Source: an uncultured Flavobacteriaceae bacterium
GTDB taxonomy: Bacteria > Bacteroidota > Bacteroidia > Flavobacteriales > Flavobacteriaceae
DNA: 62,063 nt
Assembly (NCBI GenBank): GCA_937944485.1
Contig: CALDYU010000009.1
Location: forward strand, 1 to 62,063
Direction: 5' to 3'
Below are positions 35,203 through 44,292 of this stretch, one piece after another. How positions within the stretch are numbered: position 1 is the stretch's first letter; each line of letters begins with the position of its first letter. The translations under genes and the position numbers were made by a program. The notes under the pieces were generated by a model. That model saw nothing but the letters and a program-made list of their open reading frames with translations. It was not told the DNA's origin and did no database searches.

Positions 35203-36603
35203 ATGGCGTTAGAATCTAACGAAAAACCAGGCAGACCCATTGCCAAGTTTGAATCCATGCTCAAGACAGATGATGTCTATTTCTTTGACGCTGAGGATTT
35301 TGAAGATATTATACACCATTACCTGAACAATGGCAAAATTGCTTTAGCGAAGAAAGCCATCAAAATTGGGCTACAACAACACACCGCTTCTATTGCCCTC
35401 AAATTGTTAGATGTCGAAGTACTTGTTTTTGAAAATAAGCTTGATGATGCCGAATTATATTTAGACAAGTTGCAATTAATCGACAGTAGCAATGAAGAAA
35501 TTTATATTCAACGAGCCAATATACTTTCTAAAAAAGACAAGCATGAAGCGGCCATCAATCTTCTAAACAAAGCGCTGGTGCTTTCTGATAACGGCTACGA
35601 AATATATTCTTTACTGGGTATGGAATACCTATTCATGGATGATTTCAAATTAGCCAAAGAAAGTTTCATTAAATGCGTCTCTTTTGACGAGCATGACTAC
35701 TCTTCTTTATACAATGTAATTTACTGCTTCGAATTTTTAGAAGACTATGATGGGGCGATTTATTATTTGAATGATTATCTCGATCGAAATCCATATTCCG
35801 AGGTCGCTTGGCATCAACTTGGCAAACAATACTATGCTAAAAAATTATATCCTGAAGCCTTAACTGCCTATGACTTTGCTATTATTTCAGACGATACGTT
35901 CATGGGGGCTTATTATGAAAAGGGTATTGTACTAGAAAAAATGGAGCGTTACGAAGATGCCATTGAAAACTACCAAACAACCATAGAAATTGAAGACCCA
36001 ACTTCGCATGCATACTTGCGAATGGGTAAGTGTTATGAAAATTTGAAAAATTATGACATGGCCAAATTCTATTTCTATCAAACTGTTCATGAAGATCCGC
36101 TTCTTGACAAAGGTTGGCTGGCCATTACCGATTTTTACATCAAACAAAAGAATCATAAAAAAGCTTGGTTTTATATTAATAAAGCGCTGAATATTGACGG
36201 TGAAAATTCAATTTATTGGAAAAGGTGTGCAAAAATAAATACCGCACTTAAAAATTACGATCAGGCGGATTATGCCTATAGCCAAGCCGTTGAATTGGGC
36301 AATTATGAACTAGACACCTGGCTAAAATGGGCCGATGCCACCCATTGGAATAAAGACTTTGGCGCAGCAGTTCAAATTCTTCAGCAAGGCAAAGAATTTT
36401 ATCCCGAAAATGCAAAATTGCAATATAAAATGGCTGGTTTTCAATTACTTTCAGGCGATAAAATAAATGCTCGTATTACGCTAATTGATGCCTTAAAAAA
36501 TAATCTCGACGAATTATTCTTATTTGAAGAAGAGTTTCCGCAGTATGCTAATATTCCTTGGACCTTAGACATCGTGGCCAACATAAAAAAATCTTCAAAG
36601 TAA
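35203..36603 (+). CDS. Tetratricopeptide repeat protein
   Basis: This is a 466-residue protein without signal peptide or membrane helix. It has about ten TPR-like helical pairs, such as ALVLSDNGYEIYSLLGMEYL, AWHQLGKQYYAKKLYPEALTAYD and AYLRMGKCYENLKNYDMAKFYF. TPRs scaffold protein contacts; the partner is unknown. It lies 100 bases after the aminotransferase gene and 24 bases before the first DUF368 gene, in the same direction, so it may belong to the same transcript as the permeases. Confidence 0.9.
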   Translation: MALESNEKPGRPIAKFESMLKTDDVYFFDAEDFEDIIHHYLNNGKIALAKKAIKIGLQQHTASIALKLLDVEVLVFENKLDDAELYLDKLQLIDSSNEEIYIQRANILSKKDKHEAAINLLNKALVLSDNGYEIYSLLGMEYLFMDDFKLAKESFIKCVSFDEHDYSSLYNVIYCFEFLEDYDGAIYYLNDYLDRNPYSEVAWHQLGKQYYAKKLYPEALTAYDFAIISDDTFMGAYYEKGIVLEKMERYEDAIENYQTTIEIEDPTSHAYLRMGKCYENLKNYDMAKFYFYQTVHEDPLLDKGWLAITDFYIKQKNHKKAWFYINKALNIDGENSIYWKRCAKINTALKNYDQADYAYSQAVELGNYELDTWLKWADATHWNKDFGAAVQILQQGKEFYPENAKLQYKMAGFQLLSGDKINARITLIDALKNNLDELFLFEEEFPQYANIPWTLDIVANIKKSSK

Positions 36604-36627
36604 CAAGCTAACGCTACTTTTTATCTC

Positions 36628-37545
36628 ATGGAAAATAGAAATCTATTGCAATATGCTATTATTACACTTAAAGGAATTGCAATGGGGGCAGCGGATGTCG
36701 TCCCTGGAGTTTCAGGTGGTACTATTGCATTTATATCAGGAATTTATGAAGAACTTATTACTTCAATAAATAATATTAACCTAAATAGTCTTAAAGTCTG
36801 GAAAGAAAAAGGCTTTAAAGCTTTTTGGAACCAACTAAATGCCAATTTCTTAGTGGCCCTATTTCTTGGAATTTTTATCAGCTTGTTTTCTCTGGCAACT
36901 TTGGTGAGTTGGTTGCTAGAAAATCAACCCATATTGTTGTGGTCTTTCTTTTTCGGCCTAGTAGCGGCAAGTATATTTTTTGTGGGTAAAGCGATCGAAA
37001 AATGGAATTTTTCAACCATTCTAATGCTAGTTATAGGCACAGGTATCGCTTATTTCATAACTACGCTTCCCGCGAATGAAAATATAGATAGCATTCCCTA
37101 TTTGTTTCTGTCGGGTGCTATTGCCGTTTGCGCAATGATTTTACCAGGAATTTCTGGAGCTTTTATACTTGTTTTATTAGGAACCTACAAAACCATATTA
37201 GATGCAGTACATGAACGAGATATTAAGGTAGTGGCAACAGTCGCCGTAGGTGCAATATTTGGCTTACTCAGTTTTGCGCGAATATTAAAATGGATGTTCA
37301 AAAATTACAAAAATGCCACCTTGGCTGTGCTCACTGGTTTTATATTAGGTTCGCTACCCAAAATATGGCCTTGGAAAAAAGTACTAGAGGTCAAAACTTT
37401 TGGCGAAAAAATTATCCCTATTAAGGAACAAAACATCTCACCATTTGCATTCGAAGGTGACAATCAACTATTATTTGCCGTACTTCTAGGCATCCTAGGT
37501 TTTTCCCTTATTTTTATACTCGAAAGAGTTGCCTCAAAAGAATAA
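36628..37545 (+). CDS. DUF368 membrane protein, probable undecaprenyl-phosphate translocase (copy 1)
   Basis: This is a 305-residue membrane protein with about eight helices. The DUF368 signature GAADVVPGVSGGTIAFISGIY (first half, written here in part) appears near residues 21-41. The second hallmark ICAMILPGISGAF-like segment is near 171-183. DUF368 proteins (PopT) have recently been shown to recycle undecaprenyl phosphate to the cytoplasmic face for peptidoglycan and O-antigen synthesis; transfer of that role here is inferred. A second copy begins 10 bases after its stop. Confidence 0.85.
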   Translation: MENRNLLQYAIITLKGIAMGAADVVPGVSGGTIAFISGIYEELITSINNINLNSLKVWKEKGFKAFWNQLNANFLVALFLGIFISLFSLATLVSWLLENQPILLWSFFFGLVAASIFFVGKAIEKWNFSTILMLVIGTGIAYFITTLPANENIDSIPYLFLSGAIAVCAMILPGISGAFILVLLGTYKTILDAVHERDIKVVATVAVGAIFGLLSFARILKWMFKNYKNATLAVLTGFILGSLPKIWPWKKVLEVKTFGEKIIPIKEQNISPFAFEGDNQLLFAVLLGILGFSLIFILERVASKE

Positions 37546-37555
37546 GAAAATCCAC

Positions 37556-38575
37556 ATGAGCGAAGTACGTTCGTTATCAGATAAATTTTTTTTGGTTGTA
37601 AAAGGCCTATGCATGGGTGCGGCCAATAAGGTGCCTGGAGTTTCTGGTGGTATTGTCGCATTTGTAGGTGGTTTTTATGAAGAGTTTATATATTCTCTTC
37701 AAAAAATAAATGGCAAAGCATTTAAATTACTACTTCGGGGGCGGTTTAAAAGTTTTCACGCCTATATTAATGGTTCATTTCTGTCGTTACTAATTTTTGG
37801 AATGCTCGTGAGTTATTTTAGTATTTCGAAAATTCTAGATTACTTTTTAGAGCAAAAAGAGCTTTTTGTTTGGGCGGCCTTTTTCGGAATGATACTTGGT
37901 TCAATTTACTACATTGGTAAAGATTTCAATCATTGGAAAAAGACAACCATAACAGCTGGCCTTATTGGGCTTGTAATAGGAATTTCGATCAGTTTTCTAA
38001 ACCCCGCTAAAGAAAACGATAACCTGCTTTTCATTTTTTTATGCGGTATAATTAGTGTTTCAGGAATGACCTTACCCGGACTCTCAGGTTCGTTCATTCT
38101 TATTCTTTTAGGCAATTACGTACTATTGCTAGTCGATTCTGTGAATGCCTTATACGATACCTTATCAGAAGTTTTTCGAGGAGATTTTAGTTTTTCAAAA
38201 AATGAAGATCGATTGAATACTTTAAAAATTTTAGCAGTTTTTACCACAGGTTCCGCGGTAGGTTTAGTTACACTTTCTCATGTATTGAGCTATGTACTCA
38301 AACATTTCAAAAATATAACTACAGCAGTAATTATTGGTTTCATAACTGGTTCTCTAGGCGTAGTTTGGCCATGGAAAACAACCATCTATAAAACGAGTTC
38401 ATCTGGGCAATTGATATATGATTCTAATGGGAAAGAAATCATTAGTAATTATGAACGATTTTGGCCTAATTTTACATTGACGGAAACTTGGTGGGCCTTA
38501 TTTTTTGTGATTTTAGGTTTTGTTATTCTTCTGGGATTAGATTGGTATGGAAAAAAAAGAAAACAAAGTGTATAA
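37556..38575 (+). CDS. DUF368 membrane protein, probable undecaprenyl-phosphate translocase (copy 2)
   Basis: This is 339 residues from the ATG at 37556; a TTG at 37529 in frame would overlap copy 1. It carries GAANKVPGVSGGIVAFVGG near residues 21-39 and SGMTLPGLSGSFILIL near 164-179. It is longer than copy 1 because of inserts around residues 200-220 and 270-290. The two are diverged paralogues rather than a recent duplication. It overlaps aroE by 29 bases. Same role inferred as for copy 1; the two may form a dimer or work on different lipids. Confidence 0.85.
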   Translation: MSEVRSLSDKFFLVVKGLCMGAANKVPGVSGGIVAFVGGFYEEFIYSLQKINGKAFKLLLRGRFKSFHAYINGSFLSLLIFGMLVSYFSISKILDYFLEQKELFVWAAFFGMILGSIYYIGKDFNHWKKTTITAGLIGLVIGISISFLNPAKENDNLLFIFLCGIISVSGMTLPGLSGSFILILLGNYVLLLVDSVNALYDTLSEVFRGDFSFSKNEDRLNTLKILAVFTTGSAVGLVTLSHVLSYVLKHFKNITTAVIIGFITGSLGVVWPWKTTIYKTSSSGQLIYDSNGKEIISNYERFWPNFTLTETWWALFFVILGFVILLGLDWYGKKRKQSV

Positions 38576-39299
38576 ATATGGTTTAGTAGGCCGAGATATT
38601 TCTTATTCATTCTCGAAGGGCTATTTCACCAAAAAATTTGAGACTTTAAATTTATCTCAACATTCGTATGAAAACTTTGATCTTCAAGATATAAAAATGT
38701 TTTCTGAGGTTATTGATAGTAACAAATCAATTCAAGGTCTTAATGTTACGATTCCCTACAAAGAACTAATTATTCCGTTCTTAGCCGAGTTAAACGAAGT
38801 CGCAAAGCAAATTGGGGCCGTAAACACTATAAAGTTTACAAATAAGGGCCTAGTAGGGTTTAATACAGATGCTTACGGCTTTGAGCAAGCGATTCAACCC
38901 CATCTTAGAAAGCATCACACCAAAGCTCTAATATTGGGTACAGGGGGGGCTTCAAAGGCCGTTGCTTATGTTTTTGACACCAAGGGTATTGCTTACCAAT
39001 ACGTTTCAAGAAACCCAAGTAAGGGAAGATTAACATACCGTGATTTAACAGAAGATATTCTTCAAAAATATACGCTTCTGGTCAATTGTACGCCATTAGG
39101 CACATACCCTAATATTGCATTAAAACCAGATATACCTTACCAATATATTACTCCGAAACATTTGTTATTTGACCTAATATATAATCCTTCAAAAACAGAA
39201 TTTTTATTGCAAGGAGAATCAAAAGGGGCAAGCATCTGTAACGGAGCAGCAATGCTAGAATTTCAAGCAGAGAAATCTTGGGAAATTTGGAATAATTAA
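38547..39299 (+). CDS. aroE: Shikimate dehydrogenase AroE
   Basis: This is a 250-residue enzyme, slightly short for the family but complete. GLVGRDISYSFSKGYF, NVTIPYKE with catalytic Lys, GAVNTIKF, NTDAYGFEQ and the NADP loop LGTGGASKAV are all present, as is the C-terminal GNGAAMLEFQAEKS. It reduces 3-dehydroshikimate with NADPH in aromatic amino acid synthesis. It starts 29 bases inside the second DUF368 gene, so it is translationally coupled, perhaps without functional connection. Confidence 0.93.
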   Translation: MEKKENKVYKYGLVGRDISYSFSKGYFTKKFETLNLSQHSYENFDLQDIKMFSEVIDSNKSIQGLNVTIPYKELIIPFLAELNEVAKQIGAVNTIKFTNKGLVGFNTDAYGFEQAIQPHLRKHHTKALILGTGGASKAVAYVFDTKGIAYQYVSRNPSKGRLTYRDLTEDILQKYTLLVNCTPLGTYPNIALKPDIPYQYITPKHLLFDLIYNPSKTEFLLQGESKGASICNGAAMLEFQAEKSWEIWNN

Positions 39300-39395
39300 G
39301 TGCGTAAGCATTTTCCTTCTTTTAAACTAAGGTCGGTATCAATGTGTTCGAGAACATATTTTAAGTGATTCATCTTTCCAAAAAGAGGGCTTAAT

Positions 39396-39403
39396 TATTT
39401 TTG
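39396..39403 (+). promoter_or_regulatory. -7 box (TATTTTTG) upstream of the DUF349 gene
   Basis: TATTTTTG matches TAnnTTTG and lies 62 bases before the ATG at 39466. No convincing -33 TTG is seen. It is the only good match in this 166-base gap. Confidence 0.4.
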
Positions 39404-39465
39404 CCGTTACCAAGGTTGTTACTATATTACCATTGCAATCGCGACGCAAAACCAATATATAACGA

Positions 39466-41520
39466 ATGTCAGAAGAGAAAGAACAGGGATTAGAAAAAGA
39501 TCATGTTGTGAATGAAAGTTCTCAGGTTATCGAAGTAGATGGCAACGATAGTGATATGGATATTGCTCAAATTGGCGATGAACAAGAAGCCGATCAAAAC
39601 GAAACTACACCAGTAGTTAATGAAACTGATGAATTGCCTAAAAAAGAGATCGAAGATGCTACTGAAGATGCCGTAATTAATGAAATTGATGATAATAATG
39701 CTGAAGATGCTGAAGACAATGATAACCATCATCGCCATGTAATACCATTGTTAGATTATCATTCGATGTCTATTGAAAACTTGACTGGTGAGTTACAAAA
39801 GCTTGTCAAGAATGAAAAAGTTCAAGCGATCAAGAAACATGTAGATGGTATTAAATATGAATTTGATCTCAAATTTCAGGAGTTTATAGAGCACAAGAAA
39901 GAAGAATTTGTTTCAAAAGGTGGTAATGAAATTGATTTTAGATATAATTCTGTTACTAAGAAGCAATTCAACGAGGTATATAACGAATACAGAGACAAGC
40001 GTAATCAATACTATCAGAATTTAGAAAGAAACTTAAAAGATAATCTGGCCAAAAGATTAGCAATTATTGACGAATTAAAAAGTCTTGTTAATGTAGAGGA
40101 AGATATTAATACAACCTATAAAAATTTCAAAGACGTTCAAGAGCGCTGGCGTAATGCAGGTGCTGTACCAAGAGCGAACTACAATAACCTCTGGAAAACC
40201 TATCAGCATCATATTGAAATTTTTTATGACTTTCTACATCTTAATCGCGAATTACGAGATTTAGATTTCAAACACAATCTTGAAGAAAAGCAAAAATTGG
40301 TAGTGAAGGCTCAAGCTCTGGTTAAAGAACCCAATTTAGGCAAAGCCTTTAGAGAGTTGCAGTTGTTGCACAAAATATGGAAGGAAGACATCGGTCCGGT
40401 TGGGAAAGAGCATCGCGAATTAATATGGGAATTATTTAGCGAAGCTACAAAAGCCTTACACCAACGACGGCAAGATTATTATAAAGAACAGGATAAAGTT
40501 TACGAGCAAAATCTAATCGTAAAGCAAGAGATTATTTCTAAAATAAAAACTATTGCGTCTGCTTCAGCTACAAGCCATAAAGGCTTACAGCAACAAATAA
40601 AAGAAATTGAAGCGCAGCGTTCTGCCTTTTTTAAAGCTGGGAAAGTGCCTCAAAAAGTAAATGAAAAAACTTGGGCTGAATTTAAAGAAGCCGTTAGAGC
40701 ATTTAATCGCAATAAAAATGCATTTTATAAAAGCCTCAAAAAAGAACAGCAAGAAAACCTAGACAAAAAGAGAGCCTTACTAGACGTAGCTAATGCACTA
40801 AAAGAAAGTGAAGAATGGGATTCCGCAACACAGGAATTTAAAAGAATTCAAAGTGAATGGAAGAATATAGGACATGTACCTCGTAAATATTCTGATAAAA
40901 TATGGAAAGAATTTAAAAGCGCCTGTAATCACTATTTCGATCGTCTGCATGCCTTAAAAAATAAAGCGCACGCAGCAGAAGGGGAGAACTTTGTAAAAAA
41001 AGAGGCTATTCTAAAAAGGCTTAAAACATTTGAATTGACAGGTAATAAGGATCAAGATCTAACCGCTATAAAAGCTTTTATCGAAGAATGGAAGACCATC
41101 GGTAAAGTGCCTTTCAATAAAAAAAGTATTGATCAAAAATTCAATAAAATTCTCGACGCTATTTTCAAGAAACTAGATGTCAGTAGACAAGAATCTGAAT
41201 TACTAAAATACGGCAATAAAATTCAACGCCTCGCTAAAGAAGATAATGAACGAGCAATTTCGAACGAACGGACCTTCATTCGTCGGAAAATAGATGAAAG
41301 CAAAACAGAGATTAGACAATTAGAAAACAACTTACAGTTTTTCTCCAATGCCTCAGAAGACAATCCATTAGTAAAAGATGTTATCAAAAAGGTTGAAGCG
41401 CACAAAGAATCGTTAGATACTTGGCAAGCTAAACTGAAAAAGTTAAACATCATGGAGAACAATCTAAACAAGGAAGTTGAAGAAGCTAGTACTGAACTAG
41501 CAAGTTCTGAAGAAGAATAA
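39466..41520 (+). CDS. DUF349-repeat cytoplasmic protein
   Basis: This is a 684-residue protein, highly charged and helical. An acidic N-terminal 95 residues (many Asp, Glu, Asn) precede five DUF349 repeats, each with the hallmark W-K-x-I/A-G-x-V-P: WRNAGAVP, WKEDIGPV, a variant FFKAGKVP, WKNIGHVP and WKTIGKVP. A coiled-coil end follows. The family is common in Bacteroidota with no settled function, though links to stress or RNA binding have been suggested. It is closed by a bidirectional terminator shared with rny. Confidence 0.9.
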   Translation: MSEEKEQGLEKDHVVNESSQVIEVDGNDSDMDIAQIGDEQEADQNETTPVVNETDELPKKEIEDATEDAVINEIDDNNAEDAEDNDNHHRHVIPLLDYHSMSIENLTGELQKLVKNEKVQAIKKHVDGIKYEFDLKFQEFIEHKKEEFVSKGGNEIDFRYNSVTKKQFNEVYNEYRDKRNQYYQNLERNLKDNLAKRLAIIDELKSLVNVEEDINTTYKNFKDVQERWRNAGAVPRANYNNLWKTYQHHIEIFYDFLHLNRELRDLDFKHNLEEKQKLVVKAQALVKEPNLGKAFRELQLLHKIWKEDIGPVGKEHRELIWELFSEATKALHQRRQDYYKEQDKVYEQNLIVKQEIISKIKTIASASATSHKGLQQQIKEIEAQRSAFFKAGKVPQKVNEKTWAEFKEAVRAFNRNKNAFYKSLKKEQQENLDKKRALLDVANALKESEEWDSATQEFKRIQSEWKNIGHVPRKYSDKIWKEFKSACNHYFDRLHALKNKAHAAEGENFVKKEAILKRLKTFELTGNKDQDLTAIKAFIEEWKTIGKVPFNKKSIDQKFNKILDAIFKKLDVSRQESELLKYGNKIQRLAKEDNERAISNERTFIRRKIDESKTEIRQLENNLQFFSNASEDNPLVKDVIKKVEAHKESLDTWQAKLKKLNIMENNLNKEVEEASTELASSEEE

Positions 41521-41530
41521 CATAAAAATA

Positions 41531-41559
41531 AAAAGAGCCGCGGTTGCGGCTCTTTTTTT
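41531..41559. terminator. Bidirectional terminator between DUF349 gene and rny
   Basis: GAGCCGC pairs with GCGGCTC over a GGTT loop, flanked by A-tract and T-tract. It serves both convergent genes. Confidence 0.9.
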
Positions 41560-41584
41560 ATACACTTGAAACTTTTTTACAATA

Positions 41585-43153
41585 TTACTTAGCGACATTC
41601 ACTGCCCGAGTCTCCCGAATTACAGTGACTTTCACTTGACCTGGATAAGTCATATCTGTTTGAATTTTTTGAGATATTTCAAAAGATAATTCCGCAGCTT
41701 TATCATCACTTACCTTTTCACTTTCTACAATCACTCTTAATTCTCTACCAGCTTGTATCGCATATGCTTTTTGCACGCCACTAAAATTAAAGGCTAACTC
41801 TTCTAAATCCTTCAATCGCTGAATATAAGAATCCATAACCTGACGTCGCGCTCCTGGTCGCGCTCCGCTGATAGCATCACATACTTGAACAATTGGAGAA
41901 ATTAGCGTTTTCATTTCGATCTCGTCATGGTGTGCTCCGATAGCGTTACACACATCTGGCTTCTCACCATACTTCTCCGCCCATTGCATGCCCAAAATAG
42001 CATGAGGAGTTTCTACCTCAGCTTCCGTATTCGGAACCTTACCAATATCATGCAATAAACCAGCGCGTTTCGCCACTTTTGCATTCAAGCCCATTTCTGC
42101 TGCCATTACACCGCATAATTTAGCAACTTCTCTAGAGTGCTGTAATAAATTTTGACCGTAAGAAGAACGGTATTTCATTCGTCCAACAGCTTTTATGAGC
42201 TCAGGATGCAAACCATGTATGCCTAAATCAATAATGGTTCGCTTACCGATCTCAACAATCTCACTTTCGATTTGCTTTTGCGTTTTGCGAACAATCTCTT
42301 CGATACGAGCTGGATGAATTCTTCCGTCGGTTACCAACTTGTGTAAAGATAACCGAGCTATTTCTCTGCGTACCGAATCAAAACAAGAAAGAATGATAGC
42401 ATCTGGGGTATCATCAACTATTATTTCAACACCCGTTGCAGATTCAAGGGCACGAATATTTCGACCTTCTCTTCCTATAATTCTACCTTTAACATCATCA
42501 GATTCTAAATTAAAAACAGAAACACAGTTTTCTACGGCCTCTTCGGTGCCTATTCGTTGAATTGTGTTAATCACAATTTTTCTAGCTTCTTGTTGCGCCG
42601 TAAGTTTTGCCTCTTCAATCGTTGCTTGTAAATACGCCATGGCATCAGACTTGGCGGTTTCCTTTAGAGATTCCATCAACTGCCCTTTAGCTTCATCAGC
42701 AGAAAGTCCAGATATAACCTCTAATTGTTGTACCTGACTCTTGTGCAGTTTTTCAAGTTCTGATTGCTTCTTTGTATAAAATTCTGACTTATGCTGAACA
42801 TCTTTCAACTTACTCTCAAGTTGCTGATTTAAGTTCTTACTTTTTGCCAACTCGCTAGAAACCTGAGATTCTTTATCACGAGTACGCTTTTCGGCTTCCG
42901 CCATCTTTTTATCTTTACCAATAATGACTTTCTCATGTTCAGCCTTTAATTCTAAAAATTTCTCTTTAGCTTGGTAAATCTTATCTTTTTTGATGTTTTC
43001 GCCATCAATTTTTGCAGCTTTCAATATGGCATCTGCCTCCTTTTTGGAATTAGAAATGGTTTTAGAAGCTTTTCCTTTTTCCATAAACTTTGCTATCACA
43101 AAGCCAATTACGAGTCCGACTAAACCTATTATTATGCTAGTTATATTATCCAT
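41585..43153 (-). CDS. rny: Ribonuclease Y
   Basis: This is a 522-residue endoribonuclease of normal length. An N-terminal transmembrane helix (about 5-25) is followed by a long coiled coil (about 30-200). The KH domain has [20 protein letters not shown] (about 217-236), and the HD domain has LLHDIGK (about 368-374) and GAHHDEIEM. It starts bulk mRNA decay at the membrane. It lies just downstream of the 6S-like RNA and zapA on the same strand, and converges on the DUF349 gene. Confidence 0.97.
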   Translation of the reverse strand: MDNITSIIIGLVGLVIGFVIAKFMEKGKASKTISNSKKEADAILKAAKIDGENIKKDKIYQAKEKFLELKAEHEKVIIGKDKKMAEAEKRTRDKESQVSSELAKSKNLNQQLESKLKDVQHKSEFYTKKQSELEKLHKSQVQQLEVISGLSADEAKGQLMESLKETAKSDAMAYLQATIEEAKLTAQQEARKIVINTIQRIGTEEAVENCVSVFNLESDDVKGRIIGREGRNIRALESATGVEIIVDDTPDAIILSCFDSVRREIARLSLHKLVTDGRIHPARIEEIVRKTQKQIESEIVEIGKRTIIDLGIHGLHPELIKAVGRMKYRSSYGQNLLQHSREVAKLCGVMAAEMGLNAKVAKRAGLLHDIGKVPNTEAEVETPHAILGMQWAEKYGEKPDVCNAIGAHHDEIEMKTLISPIVQVCDAISGARPGARRQVMDSYIQRLKDLEELAFNFSGVQKAYAIQAGRELRVIVESEKVSDDKAAELSFEISQKIQTDMTYPGQVKVTVIRETRAVNVAK

Positions 43154-43229
43154 AGTTTGTTACGATTAAAATCTAAATTACTAAGTAAAACTTAGTCTAA
43201 TTTTGAAACAATTAATTCCATACTAAACA

Positions 43230-43397
43230 AAAAAACCCACATTAGCGAAGTTTTGTACAAACTCCTAAAAAACAGGTTTAGGGCTAACAAACTGATCAAG
43301 GATCCTTATACAAGTAAGGCCTGCTTTTACAATTTAAACTCACCCTTTTTAAATCTAATTAACGTTGAGTTTGTCAAAAATTAATACCAATGTGGGC
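43230..43397 (-). ncRNA. ssrS: 6S-like regulatory RNA between zapA and rny
   Basis: On the minus strand the 5' CCCACATT (43396-43389) can pair with the 3' AATGTGGG (43243-43236), and a T-run (43235-43229) follows, so the whole forms one long closed hairpin ending in a terminator. Inside, ACAAACTC (43374-43367) pairs with GAGTTTGT (43264-43257), and CAGG (43323-43320) with CCTG (43276-43273). A large internal bulge remains, as in 6S RNA, which binds RNA polymerase. The place next to zapA is also typical. The bulge contains GAGTTT (43341-43336), a rival partner for AAACTC. No TAnnTTTG promoter was found just upstream. The 6S identity rests on structure and synteny. Confidence 0.68.
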
Positions 43398-43430
43398 AGT
43401 AACTTTGGGTATTTTAATGAACGTATTTAT

Positions 43431-43721
43431 TTAACCAAGCTTATCATTAACCATGTCATCTAGCACTTTTAATCGTTCTATAGATGCCTTAGTATCTTCA
43501 GATTGATCTATACCTTTTTGTTCTATTTTAGAGGCAAATTGTAAAGCGCACATGGCTAATACATCTTGCTTATCTCGAACGGCATAGCTCGATTCAAATT
43601 TCTTTGCCAATTGCTCAATATTTTTAGCTGCTTTTCTTAAACCTTCTTCCTGTACCGGGTCTATAGTCAAAGGGTATATTCTATCAGCTATGGTAAGCTT
43701 TATTTTGAGCTTTTCTGACAT
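43431..43721 (-). CDS. zapA: Cell division protein ZapA
   Basis: This is a 96-residue protein typical of ZapA in length. The N-terminal part has KIKLTIADRIYPLTID (about 5-20), then a helical region with LRKAAKNIEQLAKKFE (about 28-43) and a second helix DVLAMCALQFASK. ZapA cross-links FtsZ filaments at the division ring. It follows the coiled-coil gene by 8 bases and is followed by the 6S-like RNA, an arrangement that recurs in other bacteria. Confidence 0.9.
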   Translation of the reverse strand: MSEKLKIKLTIADRIYPLTIDPVQEEGLRKAAKNIEQLAKKFESSYAVRDKQDVLAMCALQFASKIEQKGIDQSEDTKASIERLKVLDDMVNDKLG

Positions 43722-43729
43722 TCTTTAAA

Positions 43730-44020
43730 TTATTCTGCAAGTTGACCAATACAATGGTCTAACTCTCTGATCAATGTATTTATTTTAAGTTTGGCTTCTG
43801 TTTTGTTAGTATTACTGCCAAGCATTGAATTTGCAAGCTTAAGCGAATCGTATTTTTCCTTCCAATCTAATATCATATTCTGAACTTGATCATGGCTACT
43901 TTGAGCCTCTTTAAGATCAGTCTTTAATTGTTCGTTGGTTTGCTGAATCTGTTCTAGTTTCTGCAATAACTTAGCGACTTTATGCTCCAAAGAATCGATA
44001 ATATTGACTAATTCACTCAT
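43730..44020 (-). CDS. Small coiled-coil protein, ZapB-like
   Basis: This is a 96-residue protein made almost entirely of heptad repeats (IDSLEHKVAKLLQKLEQ then EQLKTDLKEAQ), with few aromatic residues. It is followed by zapA after 8 bases, so the two are co-transcribed. That place and its coiled-coil shape suggest a partner in the division ring analogous to ZapB, but the sequence is too simple for a firm family call. It shares a promoter region with the divergent M23 gene 273 bases away. Confidence 0.65.
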   Translation of the reverse strand: MSELVNIIDSLEHKVAKLLQKLEQIQQTNEQLKTDLKEAQSSHDQVQNMILDWKEKYDSLKLANSMLGSNTNKTEAKLKINTLIRELDHCIGQLAE

Positions 44021-44044
44021 CCTTTATATGCAATGCATTGAACA

Positions 44045-44075
44045 CAAAGTTAAGATACAGCAAAGGACTTAGCAA
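44045..44075 (-). promoter_or_regulatory. Bacteroidota-type promoter for the zapB-like/zapA operon
   Basis: On the minus strand TAACTTTG (44052-44045) matches TAnnTTTG, and a TTG (44075-44073) lies 20 bases upstream. It is 24 bases before the ATG of the coiled-coil gene. Confidence 0.55.
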
Positions 44076-44199
44076 TTCTTTTTTCAATTATTCTTTACCG
44101 AATACCTGAACCACTCGTCGAAAATTTAATATGGCCTGCGTTCAAATGTAGTCATCATAGTTTTTAGGTCATGCATGCTGCTATTTATATTCATCTCAT

Positions 44200-44207
44200 T
44201 AATTTTG
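44200..44207 (+). promoter_or_regulatory. -7 box (TAATTTTG) upstream of the M23 gene
   Basis: TAATTTTG matches TAnnTTTG, 85 bases before the ATG. A -33 TTG is not obvious, so this is a weak call in the 272-base divergent gap, which shows no other feature apart from the promoter on the other strand. Confidence 0.35.
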
Positions 44208-44292
44208 CTTATTACATAATAAACTTATGAATGGGAATAGGTATGCATTACATGCGAAATCTCCCTTTACATTTTGACCAACCCTTTTGATA

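Noticed and set aside
43389..43396. Attenuator or leader of rny in place of a 6S RNA
   Set aside because: The long-range closing stem, bulge and terminator form a single unit and no leader peptide is visible, so a 6S-like RNA explains it better, though a role on rny readthrough remains possible.
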